A DNA stretch of 9,299 nt. Source: DATJWY01 sp035500775. GTDB taxonomy: Bacteria > Pseudomonadota > Alphaproteobacteria > Acetobacterales > Acetobacteraceae. Position 1 is the stretch's first letter. The number at the start of each line of letters is the position of its first letter. The notes under the pieces are model-generated. The model searched no databases and was not told the DNA's origin. It worked only from the letters and a program-made list of their open reading frames with translations. This document shows, one piece after another, positions 1 through 6,092 of this stretch. The translations under genes were made by a program, and so were the position numbers. The stretch spans positions 1 through 9,299 of the forward strand of contig DATJWY010000181.1 in the NCBI GenBank assembly GCA_035500775.1, given 5' to 3'.

Positions 1-24
1 CCCCACTCATTTAAGTAATGGATT

Positions 25-68
25 CCAAAGGCTACGCCTTTGGTGGGGTCCAGGGGCAAAGCCCCTGG
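25..68. repeat. Twin-hairpin intergenic repeat, copy A
   Basis: Two perfect stem-loops lie side by side. The first has the 8-bp stem CCAAAGGC/GCCTTTGG (25-32 with 36-43, loop TAC). The second has the 8-bp stem CCAGGGGC/GCCCCTGG (50-57 with 61-68, loop AAA). The same pair with nearly the same linker recurs at 7370-7413 in inverted orientation and, more diverged, at 7472-7514. The conserved flank GGATTCC lies before the first stem. Its position downstream of the cyo operon, beyond the terminator, suggests an intergenic repeat that avoids coding sequence. It may act as a back-up terminator or be a REP-like element; the function is inference. Confidence 0.85.
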
Positions 69-88
69 CCTTCCTTTAAGCCATCCTG

Positions 89-128
89 AAAAAACACGAT
101 CGGCCAGACCGCGAACGGTCTGGCCGAT
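89..128 (-). terminator. Intrinsic terminator of the cyo operon
   Basis: On the minus strand a perfect 13-bp GC-rich stem (116-128 pairing with 99-111, 4-nt loop at 112-115) is followed by GTG and then six T residues (A89-A94 on the plus strand). This is the classic Rho-independent terminator layout. It sits about 50 nt past the cyoD stop codon, so it marks the 3' end of the cyoABCD transcript and implies that no further gene such as cyoE is co-transcribed. Confidence 0.88.
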
Positions 129-135
129 GCAGGGC

Positions 136-153
136 TCCGCCCCGGAGGGCGGA
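136..153. other. Small hairpin between cyoD and its terminator
   Basis: A perfect 7-bp stem TCCGCCC/GGGCGGA (136-142 with 147-153) closes a 4-nt loop, 24 nt past the cyoD stop codon. It would lie in the 3' untranslated part of the cyo mRNA just before the terminator. It could protect the 3' end, but a GC-rich hairpin of this size can arise by chance here. Confidence 0.4.
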
Positions 154-176
154 ACCGCGTCATGATGGGGCGCGAC

Positions 177-524
177 TCAGCGCGACATCATGTTCATGCC
201 GACATTCGCCATGATCCACATCGTGCCGACGATCAGGATGACGACGGACAGCACGGTGAAGGCGAAGGCGGTCACGTTCCAGCGCTGCTCCGAGGAGGAG
301 TTCAGGTGCAGGAAGTAGACCAGGTGCACGAAGATCTGCACCGCGGCGAGTGCCGCGATCGCCCGGATCGTGCCTTCCGGCGACAGGCCGTGCGACAGCG
401 TGATGACGAAGGCGAGCACGGTGAGGCCGACCGAGAGGTAGAACCCCTTCCTGTAGGAGGCCACGCTGCCGTGGCTCTCCCCCGCGTGGCTGGTGTGCCC
501 CGCGCTGCTGTGAACGTCGGCCAT
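177..524 (-). CDS. cyoD: Cytochrome o ubiquinol oxidase subunit IV
   Basis: This encodes the smallest membrane subunit of the bo3-type quinol oxidase, 115 aa (E. coli CyoD is about 109). The family is thought to help assemble or stabilise the copper B site of subunit I; it has no catalytic residues of its own. A His/Ser-rich N-terminus (residues 1-23) precedes three predicted membrane helices at about 27-45, 52-74 and 84-106. The stretch between, with VQIFVHLVYFLHL and RWN, is typical of the COX4-pro family. The ATG overlaps the TGA of cyoC by one base (TGATG), indicating translational coupling. A GGGAG ribosome site at 534-538 lies 9 nt ahead of the start. It is the last gene of the operon; a strong terminator follows. 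Confidence 0.95.
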   Translation of the reverse strand: MADVHSSAGHTSHAGESHGSVASYRKGFYLSVGLTVLAFVITLSHGLSPEGTIRAIAALAAVQIFVHLVYFLHLNSSSEQRWNVTAFAFTVLSVVILIVGTMWIMANVGMNMMSR

Positions 525-1129
525 CAGGCGACACTCCCAAGGTAGACGAAGGTGAAGACGCAGATCCAGACGATGTCCAGGAAGTGCCAGAACAGGCTGA
601 GGCAGGTCAGCCGGGTGATGGCATTCGGCGTCAGGGTGCGCTTGCCGAGGGTCTGGAACATCAGGACGGCCATCCAGATCAGGCCGATCGTGACGTGCAG
701 CCCGTGCGTGCCGACGAGGGTGAAGAACGACGACAGGAACGCGCTGCGGTCCGGCCCGGCGCCGATGGCGACCAGGTGGGAGAACTCGCGGATCTCCAAC
801 CCGACGAAGCCGAGGCCGAGCAGGAAGGTCACGCCGAGCCAGCGCCGGACCAGAGGGATCTTGCCCTCATGGGCGGCGAGCATCGCGAAGCCGTAGGTGA
901 TGCTGCTCAGGAGGAGCAGCGCCGTTTCCACGCCGACGCCCGGGATGTCGAACAGTTCCTTGGCGGTGGGGCCGCCGGCGAACTGGTTGCGCATCACCGC
1001 GAACACCGCGAACAGCGAGCCGAAGATGACGCAGTCCGTCATCAGGTAAAGCCAGAACCCGAAGACGGTGTTGGACTCCCCATGGTCGTCGCCATGGTGG
1101 AGATCGGTGACTGTGGTTTCGTGCGCCAT
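524..1129 (-). CDS. cyoC: Cytochrome o ubiquinol oxidase subunit III
   Basis: This is subunit III of the heme-copper quinol oxidase, 201 aa (E. coli CyoC is about 204). It is an integral inner-membrane protein that packs against subunit I and carries no metal centre. Five hydrophobic helices lie at about 24-46, 67-87, 97-117, 133-158 and 178-198, the short subunit III form with five helices rather than seven. Family-typical stretches are FGFWLYLMTDC near the start, the helix glutamate in GLEIREF (about 110-116), THGLHV (141-146), and WHFLDIVWI near the C-terminus. The start ATG overlaps the cyoB stop (TAATG), so it is probably translated by coupling; no strong Shine-Dalgarno sequence is visible. 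The N-terminal His/Asp-rich segment resembles that of other CyoC proteins. Confidence 0.96.
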   Translation of the reverse strand: MAHETTVTDLHHGDDHGESNTVFGFWLYLMTDCVIFGSLFAVFAVMRNQFAGGPTAKELFDIPGVGVETALLLLSSITYGFAMLAAHEGKIPLVRRWLGVTFLLGLGFVGLEIREFSHLVAIGAGPDRSAFLSSFFTLVGTHGLHVTIGLIWMAVLMFQTLGKRTLTPNAITRLTCLSLFWHFLDIVWICVFTFVYLGSVA

Positions 1130-3132
1130 TACTCGGCCGCCTGTGCGCTGATCTGGATTTTGGAGAGCCCGGCGAGCCGCTCACTCTCGATCCGCCGCAC
1201 TTCGGCGGCGGGGACGTAGTAAGCGATGTCCGTATCGAAGCTGCGGATGATCACGGTCAGCAGGACGCCGGCCGCGCCGAGGATCACCGCCCACCAGATG
1301 TGCCAGGTGGCGGCGAAGCCGATCACGAGGCTGAACATGCCGACGAAGAAGCCGATGCTGGTGTTCTTCGGCATGTGGATGTCGGCGTAGTGCGCCGCGA
1401 GCTGCGGCCGGTAGCCGGCTTCCTTCATGTGGGCGAAGACGTCCAGCTCATCCGCGTGCGGGGTGACCGCGAAGTTGTAGAAGGGCGGCGGCGAGGAGGT
1501 GGTCCACTCCAGGGTGCGGCCATTCCACGGGTCGCCGGTCAGGTCGCGGTTCTCGGCCTTGTTGCGGTTGATGATGCTGACGGCGAGCTGGACGAGCTGG
1601 AAGCCGATGCCGGCGGCGATGAGCACCGCGCCGAACACGGCGACGATCAGCCAGGGATGCCAGGCCGGATTGTCATAGTGGTTGAGGCGCCGCGTCATGC
1701 CCTCGAAGCCGAGCACGTAGAGCGGCATGAAGGCGATGTAGAAGCCGATCTGCCAGCACCAGAAGGACGCCTTGCCGAGCGCCTCGTTCAGCTTGAAGCC
1801 GAACACCTTCGGGAACCAGTAGTTGAAGCCCGCGAGGTAGCCGAACACCACGCCGCCGATGATGACGTTGTGGAAGTGGGCGATGAGGAACAGGGAGTTG
1901 TGCAGGACGAAATCGGCGCCCGGGATCGCCATCATGACGCCGGTCATGCCGCCGATCACGAAGGTGACCATGAAGCCGAGGGTCCAGAGGACCGGGGTCG
2001 TGAACTGGAGGCGACCCTTATAGATCGTGAACAGCCAGTTGAAGATCTTCACCCCGGTCGGGATGGAGATGATCATCGTGGCGATGCCGAAGACGGCGTT
2101 GACGTCGGCGCCGGCGCCCATGGTGAAGAAGTGGTGCAGCCAGACCAGCAGCGACAGCACCATGATCGCGCAGGTCGCGTAGACCATGGTCTTGTAGCCG
2201 AAGAGCGGCTTGCCGGCGAAGGCGGCGATGACCTCGGAGTAGATGCCGAAGGCCGGCAGGATGAGGATGTACACCTCCGGATGGCCCCAGCCCCAGATCA
2301 GGCTCAGATAGAGCATCTGGTTGCCGCCGAAGTCATTCGTGAAGAAGTGCATCCCGAGGTAGCGGTCGAGGCCGAGCAGGGCCAGGGCGACCGTGAGGAT
2401 CGGGAAGGACGCCATGATGAGCACGTTGGTGCAGAGGCAGGTCCAGGTGAAGACCGGCATCTTCATCAGGCCCATGCCCGGCGCGCGCATGCGCAGGATG
2501 GTGACGAAGAAGTTGACGCCCGTCAGCAGCGTGCCCACGCCCGAGAGCTGGACGCTCCAGAGGTAGTAATCGACGCCGACGCCCGGGCTGTATTGCAGCT
2601 CGGAGAGCGGCGGATAGGCGAGCCAGCCGACCTGCGCGAACTCGCCGACCACCAGGGAGATGTTGATCAGCACGACGCTGATCGCCGTCATCCAGAAGCT
2701 GAGCGAGTTGAGGAGCGGGAAGGCCACGTCGCGCGCGCCGATCTGCAGCGGCACCACGATGTTCATGAGCCCCACCATGAACGCCATGGCCATGAAGAAG
2801 ATCATGATCACGCCGTGGGCGGTGAAGATCTGGTCATAGTGATGCGGCGGCAGGAAGCCGGGGTTGCCGGCATAGGCGAATGCGAGTTGCAGGCGCATCA
2901 TGATGGCGTCCGCGAAGCCGCGGAGCAGCATCACGACGGCCAGCAGGATGTACATGACCCCAAGCTTCTTGTGGTCAACCGTGGTGATCCATTCCGACCA
3001 CAGGTATTTCCACTTCTGGAAATAGGTGATCGCGGCGATCACCGCGAGGCCGACCAGTGCCATCATGCCGCCGGCGGCCATGATGATCGGCTGATCGAAG
3101 GGTATCGCCGAGAGTGTGAGCTTACCGAGCAT
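1129..3132 (-). CDS. cyoB: Cytochrome o ubiquinol oxidase subunit I
   Basis: This is the catalytic subunit, 667 aa. It oxidises ubiquinol, reduces oxygen to water at a heme-copper binuclear site and pumps protons across the inner membrane. The key residues fall at the same numbers as in E. coli CyoB: R71, D75 and H98 of the quinol site (in LLRGFADAI and PPHHYD); low-spin heme ligand H106 in FTAHG; D135 of the D channel; H284, E286 and cross-linked Y288 in GHPEVY; H333/H334 for CuB; K362 of the K channel in PTGVKIF; H419 and H421 in AHFHN. The extra N-terminal helix (about 16-37) and C-terminal helices of the quinol oxidase branch are present. A GGAGGG site at 3140-3145 inside the cyoA 3' end sits 7 nt before the ATG. 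Whether the binuclear heme is O or A cannot be read from sequence. Confidence 0.98.
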   Translation of the reverse strand: MLGKLTLSAIPFDQPIIMAAGGMMALVGLAVIAAITYFQKWKYLWSEWITTVDHKKLGVMYILLAVVMLLRGFADAIMMRLQLAFAYAGNPGFLPPHHYDQIFTAHGVIMIFFMAMAFMVGLMNIVVPLQIGARDVAFPLLNSLSFWMTAISVVLINISLVVGEFAQVGWLAYPPLSELQYSPGVGVDYYLWSVQLSGVGTLLTGVNFFVTILRMRAPGMGLMKMPVFTWTCLCTNVLIMASFPILTVALALLGLDRYLGMHFFTNDFGGNQMLYLSLIWGWGHPEVYILILPAFGIYSEVIAAFAGKPLFGYKTMVYATCAIMVLSLLVWLHHFFTMGAGADVNAVFGIATMIISIPTGVKIFNWLFTIYKGRLQFTTPVLWTLGFMVTFVIGGMTGVMMAIPGADFVLHNSLFLIAHFHNVIIGGVVFGYLAGFNYWFPKVFGFKLNEALGKASFWCWQIGFYIAFMPLYVLGFEGMTRRLNHYDNPAWHPWLIVAVFGAVLIAAGIGFQLVQLAVSIINRNKAENRDLTGDPWNGRTLEWTTSSPPPFYNFAVTPHADELDVFAHMKEAGYRPQLAAHYADIHMPKNTSIGFFVGMFSLVIGFAATWHIWWAVILGAAGVLLTVIIRSFDTDIAYYVPAAEVRRIESERLAGLSKIQISAQAAE

Positions 3133-3135
3133 GGT

Positions 3136-4035
3136 TCAGCCCTCCAGCCCGGAAGTTCTACAAATCCTGTGCATGACTCGCCCGTTATTGTACTTGGCAA
3201 CGATGCCGTCGAAGAGACCGCCATCGACGTGTGAGTAGTAGGCGACCGGGTTCTTCTCGCTCTGAACGGCGAGGGCGGCGTAGGTCGCGGTGTCGAGCTG
3301 GCCCTGGCTGTGGCGGACCTTGTCCACCCAGGCCTGGAAGTCGGCCTCGGAGCTGGCCAGGGTGCGGAACTGCATGTCGGAGAAGCCCCGGCCGCTGAAA
3401 TTCGCGGACTCGCCGAGGTAGTCGCCCGCCTCGTTGGCGATCAGGTGCACCTGGGTCTGCATCCCCGCCATGGCGTAGACCTGGGTGCCGAGGCGCGGGA
3501 TGAAGAAGGAATTCATCACCGAATCAGAGGTCAGCACGAAGTTCACCGGCGTATTGACCGGCATGGCGAGCTCGTTGACCGAGGCGACGCCGAGATCCGG
3601 GTAGATGAACAGCCACTTCCAGTCCAGCGCCACAACCTCGACATTGATCGGTTTGACGTTGGAGACGAGCGGCTTGTACGGATCCAGCTCGTGCGTCGTC
3701 TTCCACGTCAGGTTGGCGAGGAAGATGATGATGAGCGTCGGGGCGCCCCAGACGACCACCTCGATCGCGGTGGAATGGCTCCATTTCGGCCAATAAGCGG
3801 CGCCGGTGTTCGAGGCCCGGTACTTCCACGCGAAATACAGCGTGAGGATGATCACGGGCACGATGACAAGAAGCATCGCCCAGGTGGAGGTGAGGATCAG
3901 GGCCTTCTCGGCCTGACCCACGCTGCCCCGGGGACTCAATACGTCCAGATTGCATCCTGAGAGCAGGATGGCTGGGGCGAGGCGCGCTATGCTTGTCAGC
4001 CCCCGCCGAAGTTTTGTTGTCATATCCGACATCAT
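3136..4035 (-). CDS. cyoA: Cytochrome o ubiquinol oxidase subunit II (lipoprotein)
   Basis: This is subunit II of the bo3-type quinol oxidase, 299 aa from the chosen start (E. coli CyoA about 315). A basic N-terminus and hydrophobic core end in the lipobox LLSGC with C28 as the likely lipidated residue. Two membrane helices follow at about 47-70 and 89-110, then a periplasmic cupredoxin domain with LDWKWLFIYPD and SFFIPRLGTQVYAMAGMQ. The CuA-binding Cys/His motif is absent (SGRGFSDM stands in its place), which separates quinol oxidases from cytochrome c oxidases. The frame stays open to 4125, but the extra 30 residues upstream would bury the signal peptide. Three in-frame ATGs at 4035, 4032 and 4023 compete. 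A weak GGAA lies just ahead of the first two, so the exact start is uncertain. It is the first gene of the operon, 3 nt before cyoB. Confidence 0.95.
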   Translation of the reverse strand: MMSDMTTKLRRGLTSIARLAPAILLSGCNLDVLSPRGSVGQAEKALILTSTWAMLLVIVPVIILTLYFAWKYRASNTGAAYWPKWSHSTAIEVVVWGAPTLIIIFLANLTWKTTHELDPYKPLVSNVKPINVEVVALDWKWLFIYPDLGVASVNELAMPVNTPVNFVLTSDSVMNSFFIPRLGTQVYAMAGMQTQVHLIANEAGDYLGESANFSGRGFSDMQFRTLASSEADFQAWVDKVRHSQGQLDTATYAALAVQSEKNPVAYYSHVDGGLFDGIVAKYNNGRVMHRICRTSGLEG

Positions 4036-4273
4036 TCGTTCCGATCTAGAGCCGGGCGCCAGGCCCGCCGGTTCCCATGGGCTCTGTTTCAAGCCCCGTG
4101 CACACGAATTTGCACAGTGCATCACGCATTACGGAAAACGCTGCCCTTCTGCTAGTCCCATGGAGGCTGATGGACGCAGGCATGCGAATCCGGGGGCCGA
4201 TTCCCGTCGTGGTAGGCCGGGCCTGGCCGGTTGTGCGCGCGATTCTCCCTGTCCGCGGCCCCACGAGGCGGCC

Positions 4274-4320
4274 CCAAGGGGCGATCCCTTGGCGCCGCCA
4301 AGGCGTGATCCGACCCTTGG
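4274..4320. repeat. Cluster of overlapping CCAAGG inverted repeats
   Basis: CCAAGGG (4274-4280) can pair with CCCTTGG at 4286-4292 or with the second CCCTTGG at 4314-4320. The overlapping CCTTGGC (4287-4293) can instead pair with GCCAAGG (4297-4303). These stems are mutually exclusive, so the RNA or DNA could adopt alternative folds. The cluster lies about 240-300 bp upstream of cyoA. It could be a degenerate member of the hairpin repeat family seen elsewhere in the window, or part of a regulatory region; neither is shown. Confidence 0.6.
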
Positions 4321-4354
4321 CAGGGCCGATCTCACAAATTTTTGACCGTGGAAC

Positions 4355-4366
4355 CATGCCGGCATG
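4355..4366. promoter_or_regulatory. 12-bp perfect palindrome, possible operator
   Basis: CATGCCGGCATG is a perfect palindrome lying in the cyoA/NUDIX intergenic region about 320 bp upstream of cyoA. Its size and symmetry suit a dimeric regulator, but I do not recognise it as the site of a known protein, and it is far from both start codons. Confidence 0.25.
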
Positions 4367-4519
4367 CTTACCAACCCATTGATCCGCTCGAACAGGTAAA
4401 TCAGTAGGCGGCGACGGATGTGCCTCACGCCAATGTCATGATGCGCCGCACACCGATGTCATACGGGTGTACACGGGTTTCGTCATTGGCTTTCTCAAGC
4501 GCGCCCTTGTCGCGCCCCC

Positions 4520-4551
4520 GGGCGGCGGCGGCGACGGGCGGCGGCGGCGAC
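4520..4551 (+). repeat. Two perfect tandem copies of a 16-bp GGC-rich unit
   Basis: The unit GGGCGGCGGCGGCGAC occurs twice head to tail with no mismatch (4520-4535 and 4536-4551), followed by GGGG. It is a short minisatellite in non-coding sequence upstream of the NUDIX gene. Copy number could vary by slippage between strains. Confidence 0.85.
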
Positions 4552-4908
4552 GGGGCCGTGGGGACCTCCATGCCGGCGGCGGGGCGGGAGGCGGCGGTGG
4601 GGCGCCCCCCTTGCATGACCGCCCTGCCCTGCCCCGCATCCTGCCCTGGCGGCGTGCCGGTTTTTCGGCCCGTTCCGGGTGCCGAACCATCCGGCACCGG
4701 GAAGGCGCGTCGATTTTACGGGCATCTGCCCCGCGCCCAGGCAGAGCGCGGCTGGATGGCGGCGGGCACTGGTCAGAATTTGCTCTTTGATACTGGACGC
4801 GGCGGCGCAATGGGTGTGGAAGTGCGCCCCCCGAGACGCGGACGGGAGAAAGCCGTCCTGGTGATCTTCCCCTGGTTATGCAGGACCAGCAGCGCTGGAA
4901 GGAGCGGC

Positions 4909-5358
4909 ATGGCGGAGAGCGACGAACTGACACGGACGCAGTATGGCGCCGTCCCACTCCGGGTCGCCGGGGATGGGCGGGCGCAGATCCTGCTCGTGAC
5001 CTCGCGCGGGACCGGCCGCTGGATCGTGCCGAAGGGCTGGCCGATGCAGGGACTCTCGCCGGCCGAGGCGGCGGCGCGGGAGAGCTTCGAGGAGGCCGGG
5101 GTCGTCGGGACGATCCTTGGGACGGGGGCCGTCGGCGCCTATCGCTACCGCAAGCGGTTGACGCGCGGGCGGGTGGCGCTGTGCGAGGTGTCGCTGTTCC
5201 TGCTGCGCGTGGAGCAATTGCTGGAGGACTGGCCGGAGCGGCCGCAGCGGACGCGGCAGTGGTTCGCGCCGGAGGCGGCCGCCGCGGCAGTGGACGAGGA
5301 CGGACTCGCGGCAATCCTGCGGGGGGTTGAGACGCTGTTGGAGGCGCCCATTGGTTGA
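4909..5358 (+). CDS. NUDIX hydrolase, small PKGWP-type
   Basis: A 149-aa cytoplasmic protein with a single NUDIX fold, expected to cleave a nucleoside diphosphate linked to another moiety; the substrate is unknown. WIVPKGWPMQG (38-48) leads into the NUDIX box, where R57, E58, E61, E62 and G64 (RESFEEAG) supply the metal-binding and catalytic core. The first glutamate of the textbook box (G-x5-E) is replaced by L49, which I recall as usual for this PKGWP subfamily, sometimes labelled diphosphoinositol-polyphosphate phosphohydrolase-like. YRYRKRL (77-83) and the DWPERPQRTRQWF stretch also fit that subfamily. The start at 4909 is chosen because AAGGAG (4899-4904) lies just upstream and homologous sequence begins here. 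The same frame is open back to 4420, but that part is low-complexity. It is convergent with the next gene. Confidence 0.88.
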   Translation: MAESDELTRTQYGAVPLRVAGDGRAQILLVTSRGTGRWIVPKGWPMQGLSPAEAAARESFEEAGVVGTILGTGAVGAYRYRKRLTRGRVALCEVSLFLLRVEQLLEDWPERPQRTRQWFAPEAAAAAVDEDGLAAILRGVETLLEAPIG

Positions 5359-5380
5359 GGGCCGCCGGGCGTCGCGTTAG

Positions 5381-5680
5381 TTAGTGGGGGCAGCCCGCGC
5401 CCTTGCGGTGGAAGGCGCTGACGCGGCCCTCGCTTAGGACGAAGATCGTCCAACAACTGAATGAGACGCCGCCGGAGAGCGGGGCGCGGAGAACGTCCAG
5501 GTCGCTGTAGGTGATGAAGACCTGGCCGGGGGCGGTGCGTTCGCGGCGGTCCGGGTAGCCGAGGCGGGCGGTCAGCTCGGCTTCGGTGAGGCCGATCATG
5601 GAGGCCGGGTCCGGGCGCGGCGGAGCGGCGGCGGCGAGGGCCAGCAAGAGCAGCGTCAGGCAGGCTTTGCCGGACGGCAT
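5381..5680 (-). CDS. Small secreted protein of unknown function
   Basis: A 99-aa protein that I do not recognise as a named family. A basic start and a hydrophobic core rich in Leu/Ala (residues 6-19) form a Sec signal peptide, probably cut after the AAAA stretch. The mature part opens with MIGLTEAELTARLGYPDRRE (28-47), which resembles the short helix-turn pattern of SmpA/OmlA (BamE-like) domains, then strand-like segments FITYSDLDVL and CWTIFVLSEGRVSAF. Two cysteines (C76, C97) could form a disulfide in the periplasm. There is no lipobox. The start at 5680 is preferred over the upstream ATG at 5749 because an AGGAGAGG ribosome site lies about 8 nt ahead of it and the signal peptide begins there. 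Its stop is 22 nt from the convergent NUDIX stop. Confidence 0.7.
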   Translation of the reverse strand: MPSGKACLTLLLLALAAAAPPRPDPASMIGLTEAELTARLGYPDRRERTAPGQVFITYSDLDVLRAPLSGGVSFSCWTIFVLSEGRVSAFHRKGAGCPH

Positions 5681-5709
5681 GGGCGGGGCCTCTCCTCTGG
5701 AGGGCACGC

Positions 5710-5738
5710 GGGGCGGCCGGGGGCGCCGGGCGCCGGGG
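5710..5738 (+). other. Putative G-quadruplex motif
   Basis: Four plus-strand G tracts of 4, 5, 3 and 4 residues (5710-5713, 5719-5723, 5728-5730, 5735-5738) are separated by loops of 5, 4 and 4 nt, meeting the usual G3+N1-7 rule. The motif lies 30-58 nt upstream of the secreted-protein ATG, on the template strand for that gene. In DNA this rich in GC such motifs arise often by chance. Confidence 0.4.
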
Positions 5739-5927
5739 CAATACAGCATAGCGGGACAGGATGGGGCAGCCAGCGGGGCCGGCGATGCCGGCGAGGATCC
5801 ACCGGCGGGGATGGGGTCGAATTGGCGCGTCTCAAGGCATTCAAAAACTTTCTCCGAATTTCGGCGTAGAAGATTTCTTGAGACTCCGCACGGCTCGCGA
5901 ATCTTCGCATCGAATTCGCACCCCTAT

Positions 5928-6075
5928 GGGTAATCGGGGCAAAACCCCGGGCAGACATGGACCTTATGCGGATCATTCCGGGTTAGAGCGCCGAAAAATG
6001 GCAGAATTCTGCGGCAATCGTTGCGCAACCGTGGCCATGCTGCACCTGCGTGCCCGGGTTTTGCCCCGATTACCC
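5928..6075. repeat. Long imperfect inverted repeat upstream of the acyltransferase
   Basis: The left arm 5928-5953 (26 nt) and right arm 6051-6075 (25 nt) are reverse complements except for one extra C in the left arm. Twenty consecutive pairs are followed by the bulge and five more pairs. They enclose 97 bp. Each arm can also fold on itself, for example CGGGG/CCCCG with loop CAAAA at 5935-5949. The right arm ends 5 nt before the ribosome site of the acyltransferase gene, so folding could affect its expression. Alternatively the 148-bp unit could be a small non-autonomous element; no clear target duplication is visible. Confidence 0.75.
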
Positions 6076-6079
6076 CTAT

Positions 6080-6084
6080 GGAGG
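6080..6084 (+). promoter_or_regulatory. Ribosome binding site of the acyltransferase gene
   Basis: GGAGG lies 8 nt ahead of the ATG at 6093 and supports that start. It sits immediately beyond the right arm of the inverted repeat. Confidence 0.8.
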
Positions 6085-6092
6085 TCTGATGC

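Larger units (their letters stand above)
4036..4908. other. Long gene-poor region between cyoA and the NUDIX gene
   Basis: About 870 bases separate the divergent cyoA and NUDIX starts, and I see no convincing gene in them. The region must hold the cyo promoter (reading left) and probably the NUDIX promoter. I could not identify clear -35/-10 pairs for either. It contains a cluster of CCAAGG palindromes (4274-4320), a 12-bp palindrome (4355-4366), a repeated GATGTCAT-like word near 4433-4462, the palindrome GTGTACAC (4467-4474), and a GC-rich tandem repeat (4520-4551). A 7-bp-stem hairpin lies at 4678-4698. Frames across 4420-4908 stay open but read as low-complexity Gly/Ala/Arg/Pro, consistent with high GC rather than coding. 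Confidence 0.6.
5681..6092. other. Divergent intergenic region, GC-rich then AT-richer
   Basis: This roughly 410-bp spacer separates the secreted-protein gene (leftward) from the acyltransferase gene (rightward). The left part (to about 5820) is very GC-rich and holds a G-tract motif at 5710-5738. A possible minus-strand -10 hexamer TATGCT lies at 5745-5750 but has no matching -35. From about 5820 the composition drops sharply (runs such as CAAAAAC and GAATTTC) and the inverted repeat at 5928-6075 follows. I see no gene in it. Confidence 0.6.

Noticed and set aside
1300..3234. Plus-strand open frame of 644 codons opposite cyoB
   Set aside because: It is the mirror of a highly conserved gene; its product is a His/Asp/Glu/Arg-rich string with no fold pattern, as expected from antisense reading of GC-rich codons.
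3136..4035. Reading subunit II as a cytochrome c oxidase subunit
   Set aside because: The Cys and His ligands of the CuA centre are absent, while subunit I carries the quinol-site residues R71, D75 and H98.
4036..4125. 30-residue N-terminal extension of CyoA
   Set aside because: It would place a polar stretch ahead of the lipoprotein signal peptide, which must be at the N-terminus.
4420..4908. In-frame extension of the NUDIX gene by 163 codons
   Set aside because: The extension is low-complexity Gly/Ala/Arg/Pro and covers a perfect 16-bp tandem repeat. A ribosome site and the start of family-like sequence both point to 4909.
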